A stretch of DNA of 64,000 nt. Source: Nostoc sp. MG11 (GTDB lineage: Bacteria > Cyanobacteriota > Cyanobacteriia > Cyanobacteriales > Nostocaceae). Below the pieces are notes generated by a model. The model worked only from the letters and a program-made list of their open reading frames with translations. It had not been told where the DNA came from and did not search any database. The position numbers were made by a program, and so were the translations under genes. Positions 46,517-57,036 of the stretch are shown here, one piece after another (position 1 is the stretch's first letter; every line of letters starts with the position of its first letter). The stretch lies in assembly GCF_014904695.1 (NCBI RefSeq), contig NZ_JACXXN010000010.1:124001-188000 (forward strand), read 5' to 3'.

Positions 46517-49500
46517 TTAGCGATTAGCCATTAGCTCTGGTGTAACAGCAAAAGTTAGAACTGTTTCATCAACTCCTTTTAGTTCTAGCGGACTACCTTT
46601 AGTAATTTCTTCTTCCTGCAAATAATCTGCCACAGCAGCAGAAACCAGGATAGTACCGGGAACAGCAGCAGATTGCAACCTAGCAGCAATATTTACACTT
46701 GGGCCAATAGCAGTATAGTCGGCACGTTCAGCGCTACCAAACATACCTACAACAGCCGTACCTTGGTGAATACCACAGCGAAACTGTACGCTAGTAAGTT
46801 TGTCACCGTCGAATACACCTTGCTCTCGCCAGCGCTGGTTCAACGGAGCTAGTGAGCGGTGCATTGCTCTTGCTGTATTAATGGCACGCCGCACCTGTTC
46901 ATTGGGGGTTAATTCTTCTGGAGCTCCATATAAAGCTAAGATAGCATCTCCCATAAATTTATCGACAGTGCCGCCATTGTCAAATACAACCTTAGTCATA
47001 GCTTCTAAATATTCATTCAGTAACTCTGCCACTCGCCGAGATCTGAGTGTATTTGCTAGCTGCGTAAAGCCCACAATGTCACTAAACAAAACTGTAATCA
47101 AACGTGGTTCTGGGCGCAAATCTAGCGTCAGATCTCCCGCTGCGGCTTTTTGCACCAATATAGATGGCAAGAAGCGCTTGAGCACCGATTCTGTGAGATA
47201 AGTATTTAACTCCAAAATCCGGCGTTCATTTTCCTTTAAGGCTAAAAGATTCCGAACTTCTGCTAGAAGTTCCCGGTCATTAAATGGTTTTGCTAAATAA
47301 GCATCCGCGCCATGTTCTGTGCCTTCAATGCGAGTTTCCTCATCAACTTTCGCTGTAAGCAGAATAATTGGTGTTCCTTTCAACTTCTGCTCATTGCGAA
47401 TCATCCGAATCATCTCCAATCCGCTCACCAAAGGCATCATCAAGTCAGTAACAATCAAGCTGGGTAAAATTTCCTGAGATATACCATACCCTTCGTAACC
47501 GTTACGAGCTGTCTGCACTTGATAGCCGTTGCGGCGGAGAATATCAGATACATAAGCTCGCAGATCTGGATTATCGTCTACGACCAAAATTAAGTGCTGA
47601 ATCACCGAACTTCTGTATGGCGGAAGCCGCTGTTCAGAGGTAGCAAGGCTTGGCCCGTGCTGAGCATCAGGACTGGGTAATAATTCTTTTGTAATACTTT
47701 CAATATTGTCTATTGTTGACTCTACCAGTTCTAAATCAGCTAATTCTACGCTAGCGCGGCTCGTATTTAATTCACAAGGCGTTTCCAGTATTTGCTGCAC
47801 GGGTAAGTGAGCACTACCAGTGAGCAGGCATAAGGTAAAGGTAGTACCTTGTCCATAGACTGATTCCACGGTTACTGTACCACCATGCAATTCCACCAAT
47901 TCTTTAACTAAAGCCAAACCCAAACCACTGCCTTCATAGGAGCGATTTGCGGAGCCTTCAGCTTGGCGGAAACGCTCAAATAAGTGGGGAATTTGTTCTT
48001 GAACAATGCCAATTCCAGTGTCTTGTACTTGTAATATGCAACGGTCATTTTCAGATTTTAATCTGACGCTGAGCCTGCCTCCTTCGGGTGTAAACTTCAT
48101 AGCATTTGACAAAAGGTTGTAAACCACCTTGTCAAATTTTTCCATATCCAAGTACACCGTTGGACATTTAACCAACTGGGTATCGAGATGCAGTCCCTTT
48201 TTTTCGCAATAGGGGCGAAACGACTCAACAATTTGACTGACAAATTCGACTAAATCACAAGGGTGGAAACTAGGCTGCATTCTCCCTGCATCCAGGCGTT
48301 GTAGATCTAGCAATTGATTTACTAGTCGTAGGAGGCGGCGGGAGTTACGCAGGGCGATCGCACATTGGGAGTAAGATAACCCCTCACCACTCGCCACCGC
48401 CGACTCTAAAGGCCCTTGAATCAAGGTTATGGGAGTGCGGAACTCATGGGAGATATTTTGGAAAAATTCGGTTTTTTGTTTGTCTAATTCCAACAAGCGT
48501 TCAGCTTGCTGGCGAGTCTTTTGGTATAAGCGTGACTGCTGCACAGCGATCGCCGCTTGAGCTGCTACTGCTTTCGCTAGATCAACATCAGATAAAACCC
48601 ATCGACGGGCATTACTACCTTCATGCAAGGTAATACTACCGATGCATTTACCATCAGCCAATAATGGGACAACCATTAGCGATCGTGCTGGCATTTTTAA
48701 AGGCAAATCAAAATCCTGGATTTCCAAGGATGAATGGCTCACATCAGCAATTACCACTGTTTCATGTGTCCGCAACAATTCTTGCAGGATCGGATTATCC
48801 TTAATTGGTGCTTGGTAATTAGGTAATTGCTGACTGGAGTCGTGTTTATTGCTACTTATCTGCTTTTCCTGGACTTTTTCCAGGGAATCCTCTGAATTTT
48901 GAGAGCTGTCATACAAGCCTACACACTGGACAAACTCATCTTCCTCTGTCCACAAAGACAGGACGCAGCCATCAACTTGTAAGGCTTGTCCCAGCTGTTG
49001 TGTAATAGCTGCAAAGATATCTTGAGGATTCAGGCTAGAGCGAATCGCGCTAGTAATCGTATTAATCAAGCTCTCTCGTTTGGCAAGGGCCCGTACTTGC
49101 TCGTAAGCATAGGCTTGAGACAACGCTAGGGCTGCTTGATCCGCTACCATCAACACCAGTTGTACCTCTTCCTCTCCCCACAAGCGAGGCTGAGAACACT
49201 GGTGTAATGCTAATACTGCCATCAGCTCTTGTTGGCAAATCAGTGGCACAACTAAACTAGAACAAATGTTAGCGGTAGCAAAAGCAGCACCACGTTGATA
49301 AGATTCGGGAGTATCGCCCTGAATACGCTCATCACCTACCACATCGTGAATCACTTGTACTTCGCGGGTTTCCCACACCGTCTGAGCTAGTAAAGAAGAT
49401 GAGGAGGGTGAAGGAGATGTTGCTTGTGTTCCATCTCTGTGATCTTCTCCTTCTCTCCCTGCTTCTTCCTTAAGAGCCTTTTGGTAAATGAATCCTTCAT

Positions 49501-50077
49501 CTGCCAACTGCTCATCTTGGAAAGGACGCAACAGACAGACATCCACTTCCAACATATGACCCACTGTATCCACAATTGCCTGCAAAATTTGCCGATAGTC
49601 TAAGGCGCTGCGGATAGTGTTAGTAACGGTGTTCAACAGCGATTCTTGACGAAGTGTACGGGTAAGTTCACGAGTGCGGGCTTTAAGAACATTATGGGTA
49701 TCTAAAGCTTGGCGTACTACTGCTTTAAGTTCTTCTGCTTCCCACGGTTTCGTAACATACTTGAATACTTTACCAGCGTTGATTGCTTCCACCAGATCTT
49801 CAACATCGGTGTAGCCAGTTAAAATAATTCGAATAATATCTGGATATTGAGTCGCTGTCAGACTCAAAAATTCAGTACCGCTCATCATCGGCATTCTTTG
49901 ATCGGAGATGATCACTGCGACCTCTCCCTCTTGCGAGAGCAGATCCAGCGCCGCAGGACCAGAGGTTGCCCTTAGCACCTTATAGTCGCGATAGAAAGTG
50001 CGGTAAAGCAAGTCAAGGTTGTCTGGTTCGTCATCGACAACCAAAATTTTAGGCTTACTGTTTGCTTGGGATTTCAT
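46517..50077 (-). CDS. cyaC: Multidomain adenylate cyclase CyaC: REC-GAF-GAF-kinase-REC-cyclase
   Basis: A 1186-residue signalling protein. Receiver 1 at about 10-125 (VVDDEPDNLDLLYR; Asp in VIISDQRMPMMSG); two GAF domains at about 160-320 and 345-515; HisKA with phospho-His in NISHEFRTPITLIQG near 545; HATPase to about 760 (NLLSNAMKFTPEGG, GSGLGLALVKELVE); receiver 2 at about 830-945 (Asp in SLIVTDLMMPLVSG). A class III cyclase follows at 985-1170 with both metal Asp (LFSDIVGFT, KFMGDAILALYG) and DYTAIGPSVNIAARL. The order matches CyaC of Anabaena and Spirulina, which makes cAMP under phosphorelay control. Confidence 0.88.
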   Translation of the reverse strand: MKSQANSKPKILVVDDEPDNLDLLYRTFYRDYKVLRATSGPAALDLLSQEGEVAVIISDQRMPMMSGTEFLSLTATQYPDIIRIILTGYTDVEDLVEAINAGKVFKYVTKPWEAEELKAVVRQALDTHNVLKARTRELTRTLRQESLLNTVTNTIRSALDYRQILQAIVDTVGHMLEVDVCLLRPFQDEQLADEGFIYQKALKEEAGREGEDHRDGTQATSPSPSSSSLLAQTVWETREVQVIHDVVGDERIQGDTPESYQRGAAFATANICSSLVVPLICQQELMAVLALHQCSQPRLWGEEEVQLVLMVADQAALALSQAYAYEQVRALAKRESLINTITSAIRSSLNPQDIFAAITQQLGQALQVDGCVLSLWTEEDEFVQCVGLYDSSQNSEDSLEKVQEKQISSNKHDSSQQLPNYQAPIKDNPILQELLRTHETVVIADVSHSSLEIQDFDLPLKMPARSLMVVPLLADGKCIGSITLHEGSNARRWVLSDVDLAKAVAAQAAIAVQQSRLYQKTRQQAERLLELDKQKTEFFQNISHEFRTPITLIQGPLESAVASGEGLSYSQCAIALRNSRRLLRLVNQLLDLQRLDAGRMQPSFHPCDLVEFVSQIVESFRPYCEKKGLHLDTQLVKCPTVYLDMEKFDKVVYNLLSNAMKFTPEGGRLSVRLKSENDRCILQVQDTGIGIVQEQIPHLFERFRQAEGSANRSYEGSGLGLALVKELVELHGGTVTVESVYGQGTTFTLCLLTGSAHLPVQQILETPCELNTSRASVELADLELVESTIDNIESITKELLPSPDAQHGPSLATSEQRLPPYRSSVIQHLILVVDDNPDLRAYVSDILRRNGYQVQTARNGYEGYGISQEILPSLIVTDLMMPLVSGLEMIRMIRNEQKLKGTPIILLTAKVDEETRIEGTEHGADAYLAKPFNDRELLAEVRNLLALKENERRILELNTYLTESVLKRFLPSILVQKAAAGDLTLDLRPEPRLITVLFSDIVGFTQLANTLRSRRVAELLNEYLEAMTKVVFDNGGTVDKFMGDAILALYGAPEELTPNEQVRRAINTARAMHRSLAPLNQRWREQGVFDGDKLTSVQFRCGIHQGTAVVGMFGSAERADYTAIGPSVNIAARLQSAAVPGTILVSAAVADYLQEEEITKGSPLELKGVDETVLTFAVTPELMANR

Positions 50078-51110
50078 GCACCGCTTTCCTGCAGCAACGG
50101 CAGTCGGATAAAGAATAATCTGATCAGGTAAGGATGTTTCTGAGTCAGTCCAGAGCAGAGCATTTTGACCAATAAGGCTGTTTGGCTACATGACTGCTGA
50201 GTGTGGAAGCGTTTACTCACAGTAATTTGTCTCAAGAGCTTGTGCCGATTGCTATTCGCTCTGGTGCAGTGCAATTGATTTCATAGTCATTAGTGTTACA
50301 GAGTGGATGCTTGCTGTCCAAATTTTCTCTCACCTCCGAGAAGAAATGTCTGATACTACATACAGTGCTCAAAGCTGGTTGAAAAATCCAGATGAAGCTG
50401 CATATTAAGTTTTCCCCTCGCAGCAGTTGCACTAACACTTGCTGGTAACTTTTATTTGTGGTAGTCATGGTAGAGTCAGCAATATTACAACAATAATATT
50501 TAAAGGCAACGTATACTATTAGACAAATACCTCTTTCCAATTTAGCAATCAAAACTATAACTAAGACAAGTGCTAGTGTCAGGAAAATTCAGGACTAGGA
50601 ATAAGATAGCCTTGCAGGTTCTTTCCTTAGTGCTCATATAGCCTGTTTCTATTACTGAGTAGCATAATGGTTTTTGCGTAGCGCTAATTGCATAAAATAA
50701 GTCAGTACCGCAATCAGGAGTAGTTTGAAACAAGGGTTTGCTAGGGGTGTGCTTGCTTAATAATTTTGTAGGCAATGTTTACTAACAGGTTATACTATGT
50801 CTCTACCTGCTCAATCCAGCTACTACCACTGTCAATTATCAATTTGTTTTGTACTAAACAATTCGCTCGCTTTTCTACCCTAAAACCAGGATGCACTTGA
50901 ACCTCCTGAACTAAAGAGTGTAAATTTATGAAACTGCAACTCTTAAACCTCCTTAAGGCACACAGGTTATAAAAGCCCAAGCAGAGTTTTGCACTTTGTT
51001 TGATCCACAATCAAAGGCGAATTGGCAATTTCAGGTCAGTTCAACACCTGGGCGGCTCTTGAGTTTTATCCAGGTGGAGATGGTATTTTAGGATATTTGA
51101 GAAGATTTTC
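50078..51110. other. One kilobase without a convincing gene
   Basis: Upstream of cyaC and of the acetyltransferase. Several 65-105-codon minus-strand frames exist but look random in composition and overlap. A plus-strand stretch at about 50965-51090 (QAEFCTLFDPQSKANWQFQV) could be a remnant; I cannot place it. The cyaC promoter must lie here. Confidence 0.4.
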
Positions 51111-51755
51111 GTGAATAAAATTAATACTAAACTAGCCTTGACATCTTGTTTTTTTCGTCCATACCACCAACAGTCAATTACATCTGTCATCAATCCAACT
51201 TCTAGCCAATTTCAAATCCGTGCAGCAACATCTGCTGATTTGACTGGTGTTGCTCAAATCATTACTGAAAGCTTTCATTCTCAAAAGGGTATGTGGGGAT
51301 GGGCTTTTCCGTTACTACGTTTGGGTATTTATGAAGATTTAAGGCATCGCCTAGCGTTACCTACACCCAATCAAGTTTGTTTAGTTGCCGTTGATGTTAC
51401 TAATGGTGAGGCTAATAACTTAGTGGGAACTGTGGAACTCAATGTACGTTTTAGTGATTCGTGGGCCCAGGTTGGTAAGAGTTTTCCTTATCTGTCTAAC
51501 TTAGCGGTTCATCCAAAATACCGTAGGCATGGTGTAGCTTCAGAGTTACTTATTAGCTGTGAAAAAGTCTCCAAAGACTGGGGTTTTCAAGACTTATATC
51601 TCCACGTGTTGGAAAATAATTATCAGGCAAGACAGCTTTATTTCAAGCTGGGGTATCGGACGCATAAAGTTGAATCGAATTGGAATGCATATCTTCTAAG
51701 ACGATCACGTCAAATACTATTATTCAAGCATTTGAGTACTGACTCAACTACCTGA
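51111..51755 (+). CDS. GNAT-family N-acetyltransferase
   Basis: A 214-residue protein from a GTG start. The GNAT fold starts near residue 33 (FQIRAATSADLTGVAQIITE). The acetyl-CoA binding region is LAVHPKYRRHGVASELLISC, with the usual R-x-x-G-x-A, and the C-terminal strand is LYLHVLENNYQARQLYFKLG. The acyl acceptor is unknown. The N-terminal 30 residues are not conserved in type and may be untranslated if a later start is used. Confidence 0.85.
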   Translation: MNKINTKLALTSCFFRPYHQQSITSVINPTSSQFQIRAATSADLTGVAQIITESFHSQKGMWGWAFPLLRLGIYEDLRHRLALPTPNQVCLVAVDVTNGEANNLVGTVELNVRFSDSWAQVGKSFPYLSNLAVHPKYRRHGVASELLISCEKVSKDWGFQDLYLHVLENNYQARQLYFKLGYRTHKVESNWNAYLLRRSRQILLFKHLSTDSTT

Positions 51756-52682
51756 GTTATATTGTGGGAATTTTAAATTAGGCTATTATAATTATTTGTT
51801 TGTGAGAAAAACTATCGTAAATATTGGTAATTAGACTATAAATTTATCTAGTCAAATATACGTTCAATATTACATATAGTTTGTATGGTGGTAATTTATG
51901 TTTTCTGAAATTTAGACAAATAGGTAGACAAGATAGACATAAAACTTATCGTATATATCGAATGGACTAGTACCCAAGTAGTATAATTATTTTTTGTTAT
52001 GTTAATTCATCCTAAATTTGTATGAATCTCTCTTTAAATAACAATAAAGGCCCTGTGTTACTGGTATTGCTTAGTCTTAACTAAACTACTTTCAAATTTT
52101 AGAAAAAACTATATATAAATACGGACTCTTTTAATAACTAGTATAGCTCAAAATTCAATACAAAACAAATTTTTAGACATCTTTGATATTTAACCGTGGA
52201 AGTTCTCTGAATTGTACATAGTATAGTTGGATGTAAACTTTTTAAATCATAAATAATTTGTAATAGCAAAAAAATATGATTTTGTTTATTTAGAAAACTT
52301 TGCTGTTTGTAAATGTATGCAAGTTTCGATTTTTTTAAATTTATATTTCCATAAATAAATTAATTGATTATATTATATAATAATGGATATATCCGTAATT
52401 TCATACTTTAAAATTTGATCTACCTCATAATAACTTTGTAATTAAGATATTCATCTTTATAAAAACTTTAAACAAAAAGTCATACAGTTGGAGACAAATA
52501 TAGTTATATCTCATAAAATATGATCACTCAATTACTGAACAACGTCTATATTTTTCCCATCTTAGTTAAATTGTCCTGCAAATTTTTGATAATAAGAAAA
52601 CTCAAAAACTTGATTTGATGTAAAATCTAGTTCTGTTTGGAAGTGCATACTACTACAAAATTCATTGAAAGTTTGAGAAAAC
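51756..52682. other. Long AT-rich spacer, no gene seen
   Basis: About 930 bases, clearly more AT-rich than the rest, with no coding pattern and no strong hairpin. It probably carries the promoter of the unknown gene at 52683. I see no recognised operator. Confidence 0.5.
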
Positions 52683-53246
52683 ATGGATAGCGAAAAGCGT
52701 CGACGCTATCAAACTGCTATGTTATCAACTTACTACCCTAACACCAGTTTCCTTGACCATCTTGTCATGCCCGATGGAACTGAGCAATCACAAGGCTCGG
52801 ATATCCTCACGCTTTTGCACACTGGAAAAGTTTTCATCGTCAATAGTCGTAAGCGGAATGGACTAATACTCTTTAAACGCTACCACGCGGAGTTTGCTGG
52901 ACCTGGAGCGGCAGTGGGTGGGGATTACGATTGCGATTGCCACAGGGCACTGCCCATAGGCAATGTTTCTAATCAGTTTTTATTAACTCCTGAATCTAAT
53001 GAGGAGCGCCAAAAGGCTTACTTGATTAGACGACAGTGGATTCGGTTAATTAAGCAAATTACAGAAAATCCGTTGCCCCAGCAGCGAGTACAGAAAATTC
53101 TTGATCAATTTGAACAATATTTCCTACCAGAAATAGTGGCTGATTTGCCGGATGTTGCTTTTGCCCTTTTAGTGGGTGTACTGCCACAAACAGTGGAAAT
53201 AGTACGCCGTTTGGGCAGCGAGGTGGATGGCAGGTTTAATTCCTGA
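52683..53246 (+). CDS. Conserved-looking hypothetical protein
   Basis: A 187-residue soluble protein. Notable segments: MDSEKRRRYQTAMLSTYYPN, a beta-like GKVFIVNSRKRNGLILFKRY, a Cys/His stretch GGDYDCDCHRALPIG that might bind metal, and a helical C-terminal half (RRQWIRLIKQITENPLPQQR, VADLPDVAFALLVGVLPQTV). No family recognised. The long AT-rich upstream region suggests complex regulation. Convergent with hisC, 8 bases between stops. Confidence 0.75.
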   Translation: MDSEKRRRYQTAMLSTYYPNTSFLDHLVMPDGTEQSQGSDILTLLHTGKVFIVNSRKRNGLILFKRYHAEFAGPGAAVGGDYDCDCHRALPIGNVSNQFLLTPESNEERQKAYLIRRQWIRLIKQITENPLPQQRVQKILDQFEQYFLPEIVADLPDVAFALLVGVLPQTVEIVRRLGSEVDGRFNS

Positions 53247-53254
53247 GTGAATCG

Positions 53255-54403
53255 CTAAGAGTCAAGATTTGCCAAAGCAGCTTGTACTCGTTTTAAGGTG
53301 CGGGCGTTTTCTTCGGTCGTCCCTACAGTGATTCGCAATCCTCCGCTGATTTGCCGAACAAGAGTGCCATAATCTCTGAGTTTTTGGTGTAACTTTTTTA
53401 AGGCAGCGTCTTGGGAATGAGAACCTTTTGGTTTGAGACGCAGGTAAATAAAGTTAGCAGTACTTTCTGCAATTTGTAATGTTGAATGTTGAGATAAAGC
53501 TTTGATAAGTTTGGCTCGTTCACTCAGGGTATGGGGAATCGTCTCAAGTAAGAGTGTACGGTTTTGCAAAGCAACTAATGCCGCTGCTATGGAGAAGCTA
53601 GGAAGATTGTAGGGTAAGCGGACTTTTTCTAAGATGGCGATCGCCTCTGGATGAGCAACGCAATAGCCAATGCGAAGGGCTGCCAATCGGAAAGCTTTAG
53701 AAAAAGTACGTAGTATAATCCAGTTGGGGCGATGTGCTAATTCACTAACTAAAGTACTCTGACTAAATTCAAAGTAAGCCTCATCAATTACTACTAAAAT
53801 CTCTTCGCTGAGATTTCTTAACCATGCCAATTCTGCTGTGGTTAAGCTGTTGGCAGTTGGGGAATTGGGATGTACTACAAAAACCACTCGAATGGGAGGA
53901 TTTTGAGTTTGTTCGATAGCGGCCTGTGCAGCTTTTAAGTCAATTTCAAAATTTGTTTCATTTCTGTCTACTCCCACTACAGGGATGCCTAAAGTTTGTG
54001 CCAAAATTCCGTACATCGAGAAAGTAGGATTGGCAACTAGAATGCATCCCTCTCCTCTAAGACAGGTGGCGATTAATAGAGAGCGAATCAGTTCATCTGA
54101 ACCATTGCCCACAGAAATATTGGCAGAAGTGAACAGGGATGGTGAAAGGGCAGCTGACTCATTGACATACTCGGCGATCGCTTCTTTGAGTGTTTCGTGT
54201 CCGCCATCAGGATAACGATTTGTTTCAATTACTTGCTGATACGTCCAGACTAGTTTTTCTTTTAACTCAGGTGGCAAATCATAAGGACTTTCATTCGTAT
54301 CTAGCCGATCAAACTGCGTAGGAACAGCTCCGGCTGTATCACTGCTGGGGTGGGGTTTATATGCGTGTAGCTTGGTTAAATCTGATCGGATGAATGGAAG
54401 CAT
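53255..54403 (-). CDS. hisC: Histidinol-phosphate aminotransferase
   Basis: A 382-residue PLP-dependent class II aminotransferase that makes histidinol phosphate in histidine synthesis. The PLP Lys is in [17 protein letters not shown]; the PLP-binding Asp and Tyr are in [31 protein letters not shown] near the start and [14 protein letters not shown] near the end are typical. Paralogues can act on other keto acids, so side activities are possible. Other his genes are not in the window. Confidence 0.92.
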   Translation of the reverse strand: MLPFIRSDLTKLHAYKPHPSSDTAGAVPTQFDRLDTNESPYDLPPELKEKLVWTYQQVIETNRYPDGGHETLKEAIAEYVNESAALSPSLFTSANISVGNGSDELIRSLLIATCLRGEGCILVANPTFSMYGILAQTLGIPVVGVDRNETNFEIDLKAAQAAIEQTQNPPIRVVFVVHPNSPTANSLTTAELAWLRNLSEEILVVIDEAYFEFSQSTLVSELAHRPNWIILRTFSKAFRLAALRIGYCVAHPEAIAILEKVRLPYNLPSFSIAAALVALQNRTLLLETIPHTLSERAKLIKALSQHSTLQIAESTANFIYLRLKPKGSHSQDAALKKLHQKLRDYGTLVRQISGGLRITVGTTEENARTLKRVQAALANLDS

Positions 54404-54481
54404 AATTTTAGTAATTAGCCATTTGTCATTGGTTATTCAATAAATGACAAAGAACAAGTAAGAGTTTAATATTTTACAGCT

Positions 54482-55123
54482 TCAAGGTAATTGACAAAAG
54501 AGGCGAATTGCTTGCCAGATTTCTTCCATAACATTACCTAAAGCATGATTATCCTCTAGTTCGACTAACTCTATCCAAGGACGCGATCGCGCAAAATCAC
54601 GACTAGCTTCAATAGGGATAACTTCATCATGCTTTCCATGCAGGATAAGGGTGGGGATAGGACGTTGCAAAAGTTCCTCTTGGTATTGAGCAGCGTCTTT
54701 AACAAAATCGTAACTTAGAGGCAGCGATTGCCCCTCCCCATAGTGGTAGATCATGAGATATTTTTCCCTTTGCCAACGCTTCACCTCTTCATCTCCTAAC
54801 TTGGGCAACCAATGGGATAAAAACCCAAAAGCTGGTGCTAGCAAGACTAGGCGTTGTACTTGTAAATATCGCTCTCCCAAATGAGCAGCTGTCAAACCGC
54901 CCAAACTTGAGCCAATCAGTACTACAGATGCAGTATCATTACTGAATTCTGCGGCAACTTGTGTTATCTGACGAGTGATCGTCAGATGAGAAAAATCCCC
55001 AGCATTCAAATCGGGAATTTTTAGGTTTGTCTGAATTTGGGTAAAGCGATCGCTTATATTTTGCGCTTTAGCAGATTTAGGACTGGAAGCAAAGCCATGA
55101 AGATATATGAACTGAGTTGTCAT
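54482..55123 (-). CDS. YqiA/YcfP-type alpha/beta-fold esterase
   Basis: A 213-residue small hydrolase: FIYLHGFASSPKSAKAQNIS at the start, nucleophile Ser in LIGSSLGGLTAAHLGE, acid in ILHGKHDEVIPIE and His in LEDNHALGNVMEEIW. YqiA relatives are esterases of unclear natural substrate. The start at 55123 (MTTQFIYLHG) fits the family; the frame opens 11 codons earlier. It lies between hisC and gor on the same strand. Confidence 0.87.
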   Translation of the reverse strand: MTTQFIYLHGFASSPKSAKAQNISDRFTQIQTNLKIPDLNAGDFSHLTITRQITQVAAEFSNDTASVVLIGSSLGGLTAAHLGERYLQVQRLVLLAPAFGFLSHWLPKLGDEEVKRWQREKYLMIYHYGEGQSLPLSYDFVKDAAQYQEELLQRPIPTLILHGKHDEVIPIEASRDFARSRPWIELVELEDNHALGNVMEEIWQAIRLFCQLP

Positions 55124-55201
55124 CAAGCTTTTCTTGTTAGGGTTGTTCCTTGTCATTTGTCCTTTGAGATGACAAATGACAAAAAACTAATGACCTTGTT
55201 C

Positions 55202-56578
55202 TTAACGCAATGTGACGAATTCTTCTGCTGCTGAGGGATGGATACCAACGGTAGCATCAAAGTCTTTTTTAGTTGCGCCCATTTTGACTGCGATCGCCAC
55301 CCCTTGTATTATTTCAGCTGCACTTTCTCCCACCATGTGAGCGCCCAGCAATTTATCGGTGTTGCTATCAACCACCAATTTCATCATTATCTTCTCTTGT
55401 TTACCGGTCAAACTATGGTACATGGGGCGAAAGCGAGTGCTATATATTTTTACAGCATCGCCTAGTTGTTCTCGTGCTTGCACTTCTGTCAACCCAACTG
55501 TAGCGGCTTCGGGTGTGGAAAATATGGCTGTTGGCACAGTTTCGTGACTGAATACGCGGCGGTTAGTGCCGAATTCGCTATCAGCAAAGGCGCGACCTTC
55601 ACCAATGGCCACGGGAGTTAAATTTAAGCGATCAGTGACATCACCCACAGCAAAAATATGCGGTTGACTAGTTTGACTATATTCATTGACTGCGATCGCA
55701 TTCATGGTCTTATAGCCAGGCCCTTCGACGGAACTAGGGACGACATCTACCCCAGCATTTTCTAAACCCAGCCCATCTACATTGGGAATCCGACCAGTCG
55801 CTACTAAAAACACATCGGCAATTACTGGTTGTTGATCTGCCTCAGATAAAGTCAGTTTCAACCCTTCCGGCACGCGTTCAATTGCTTTTACCAGATTATT
55901 CTTGATCAACTGAATTCCGTGGTTGGTCATGCCCTCTTCAATTCCGGTACGGATATCCTCATCAAACCCTTTCAAAATCTTTTCACCTCTAGTAATCTGC
56001 GTCACCTGAGAACCCAAACCGCGCATGATACAAGCAAATTCCGTGCCGATGTAACCAGCGCCAATAATGACTATATGTTTCGGCTGTTCTTTGAGATGAA
56101 AAATTTCGTTAGAGGTAATTCCACATTCCATACCTGATAAATCTGGTTTGACAGGACGTCCGCCAACAGCAATTAAAATTTTGTCTGCTGTAACTTTGCG
56201 TCCGTCAACTTCTACGGTATGAGGGTCTACCAGACTAGCGCGATTAGGAATTAGTTCGACTCCCGCTTTTTCTAAAAAGCTTATGTGTAGCTGGGACAGT
56301 CGCCGAACTTCCTTATCTATAGATGTAATGAAATGTTCCCAGTCCAATTCTGCGTTACCCACTTTCCAGCCATAACCTGCGGCATCATCAAATAATGCGG
56401 GAAAGTGAGAGCCATAGACCATGAGTTTTTTGGGAACACAACCACGAATCACACAAGTTCCGCCAACTAAGTCGTTTTCGGCGATCGCCACTTTAGCCCC
56501 GTAGCTAGCCGCTCGTTTTGAAGCTGCCAAACCCCCAGAACCAGCACCAATTACAAACAGGTCGTAATCAAAAGTCAT
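55202..56578 (-). CDS. gor: Glutathione-disulfide reductase
   Basis: A 458-residue FAD and NADPH-dependent disulfide reductase that regenerates glutathione. The redox Cys pair is in GGTCVIRGCVPKKLMVYG; the FAD motif is FVIGAGSGGLAASKRAASYG; the NADPH motif is VIIGAGYIGTEFACIMRGLG; and the C-terminal His-Glu pair is in GIHPSAAEEFVTLR, which favours glutathione reductase over dihydrolipoamide dehydrogenase. Monocistronic or weakly linked to the upstream gene. Confidence 0.93.
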   Translation of the reverse strand: MTFDYDLFVIGAGSGGLAASKRAASYGAKVAIAENDLVGGTCVIRGCVPKKLMVYGSHFPALFDDAAGYGWKVGNAELDWEHFITSIDKEVRRLSQLHISFLEKAGVELIPNRASLVDPHTVEVDGRKVTADKILIAVGGRPVKPDLSGMECGITSNEIFHLKEQPKHIVIIGAGYIGTEFACIMRGLGSQVTQITRGEKILKGFDEDIRTGIEEGMTNHGIQLIKNNLVKAIERVPEGLKLTLSEADQQPVIADVFLVATGRIPNVDGLGLENAGVDVVPSSVEGPGYKTMNAIAVNEYSQTSQPHIFAVGDVTDRLNLTPVAIGEGRAFADSEFGTNRRVFSHETVPTAIFSTPEAATVGLTEVQAREQLGDAVKIYSTRFRPMYHSLTGKQEKIMMKLVVDSNTDKLLGAHMVGESAAEIIQGVAIAVKMGATKKDFDATVGIHPSAAEEFVTLR

Positions 56579-57036
56579 AAATTTATATATCTCTTTAGCA
56601 ACAAGTTGGTTCCTGGGAACTTACACAGAGAGCTTGATTGAACTACAAAGGATATCCGCTAAATCCTGCGTAAATCCTTTCCTTGATTTAATCTAGCGTT
56701 AGCAGATGCTCTCCTGTCAGTCGTGAATCTTACTTTTTGCTTTTACTTTAGTAGAGACAGTAGCTCAGCAATTCACAATGAAGAAACGCAATTTCGGCGA
56801 GCATCAAGTCAATAGCTAGAATACAAATCAAAGCAAGAACAGCTTAACACTTGTCATATTTCTGCTTCTAGTGTTAGGTGTAATTTCCGCTCCATCTGTG
56901 TTTAAGAAATAAGAGTCTACGAGTAAAAGAAGCAGGCTCAGGCTATCTCCTTGTCCTTTACAAAGAGCAATTAACTGATGAATAAAGAAGCCTATTACAG
57001 ACTACCTTAGCAGTTTTATATATTTGGAGAATCGGT
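56579..57036. other. Intergenic region, no gene seen
   Basis: About 458 bases between gor and the end of the FecR-domain gene. No coding pattern, tRNA or clear hairpin is visible. Confidence 0.4.

Noticed and set aside
50232-51010. Three short minus-strand frames upstream of cyaC
   Set aside because: Overlapping, Cys/Ser-rich, without family features or plausible starts.
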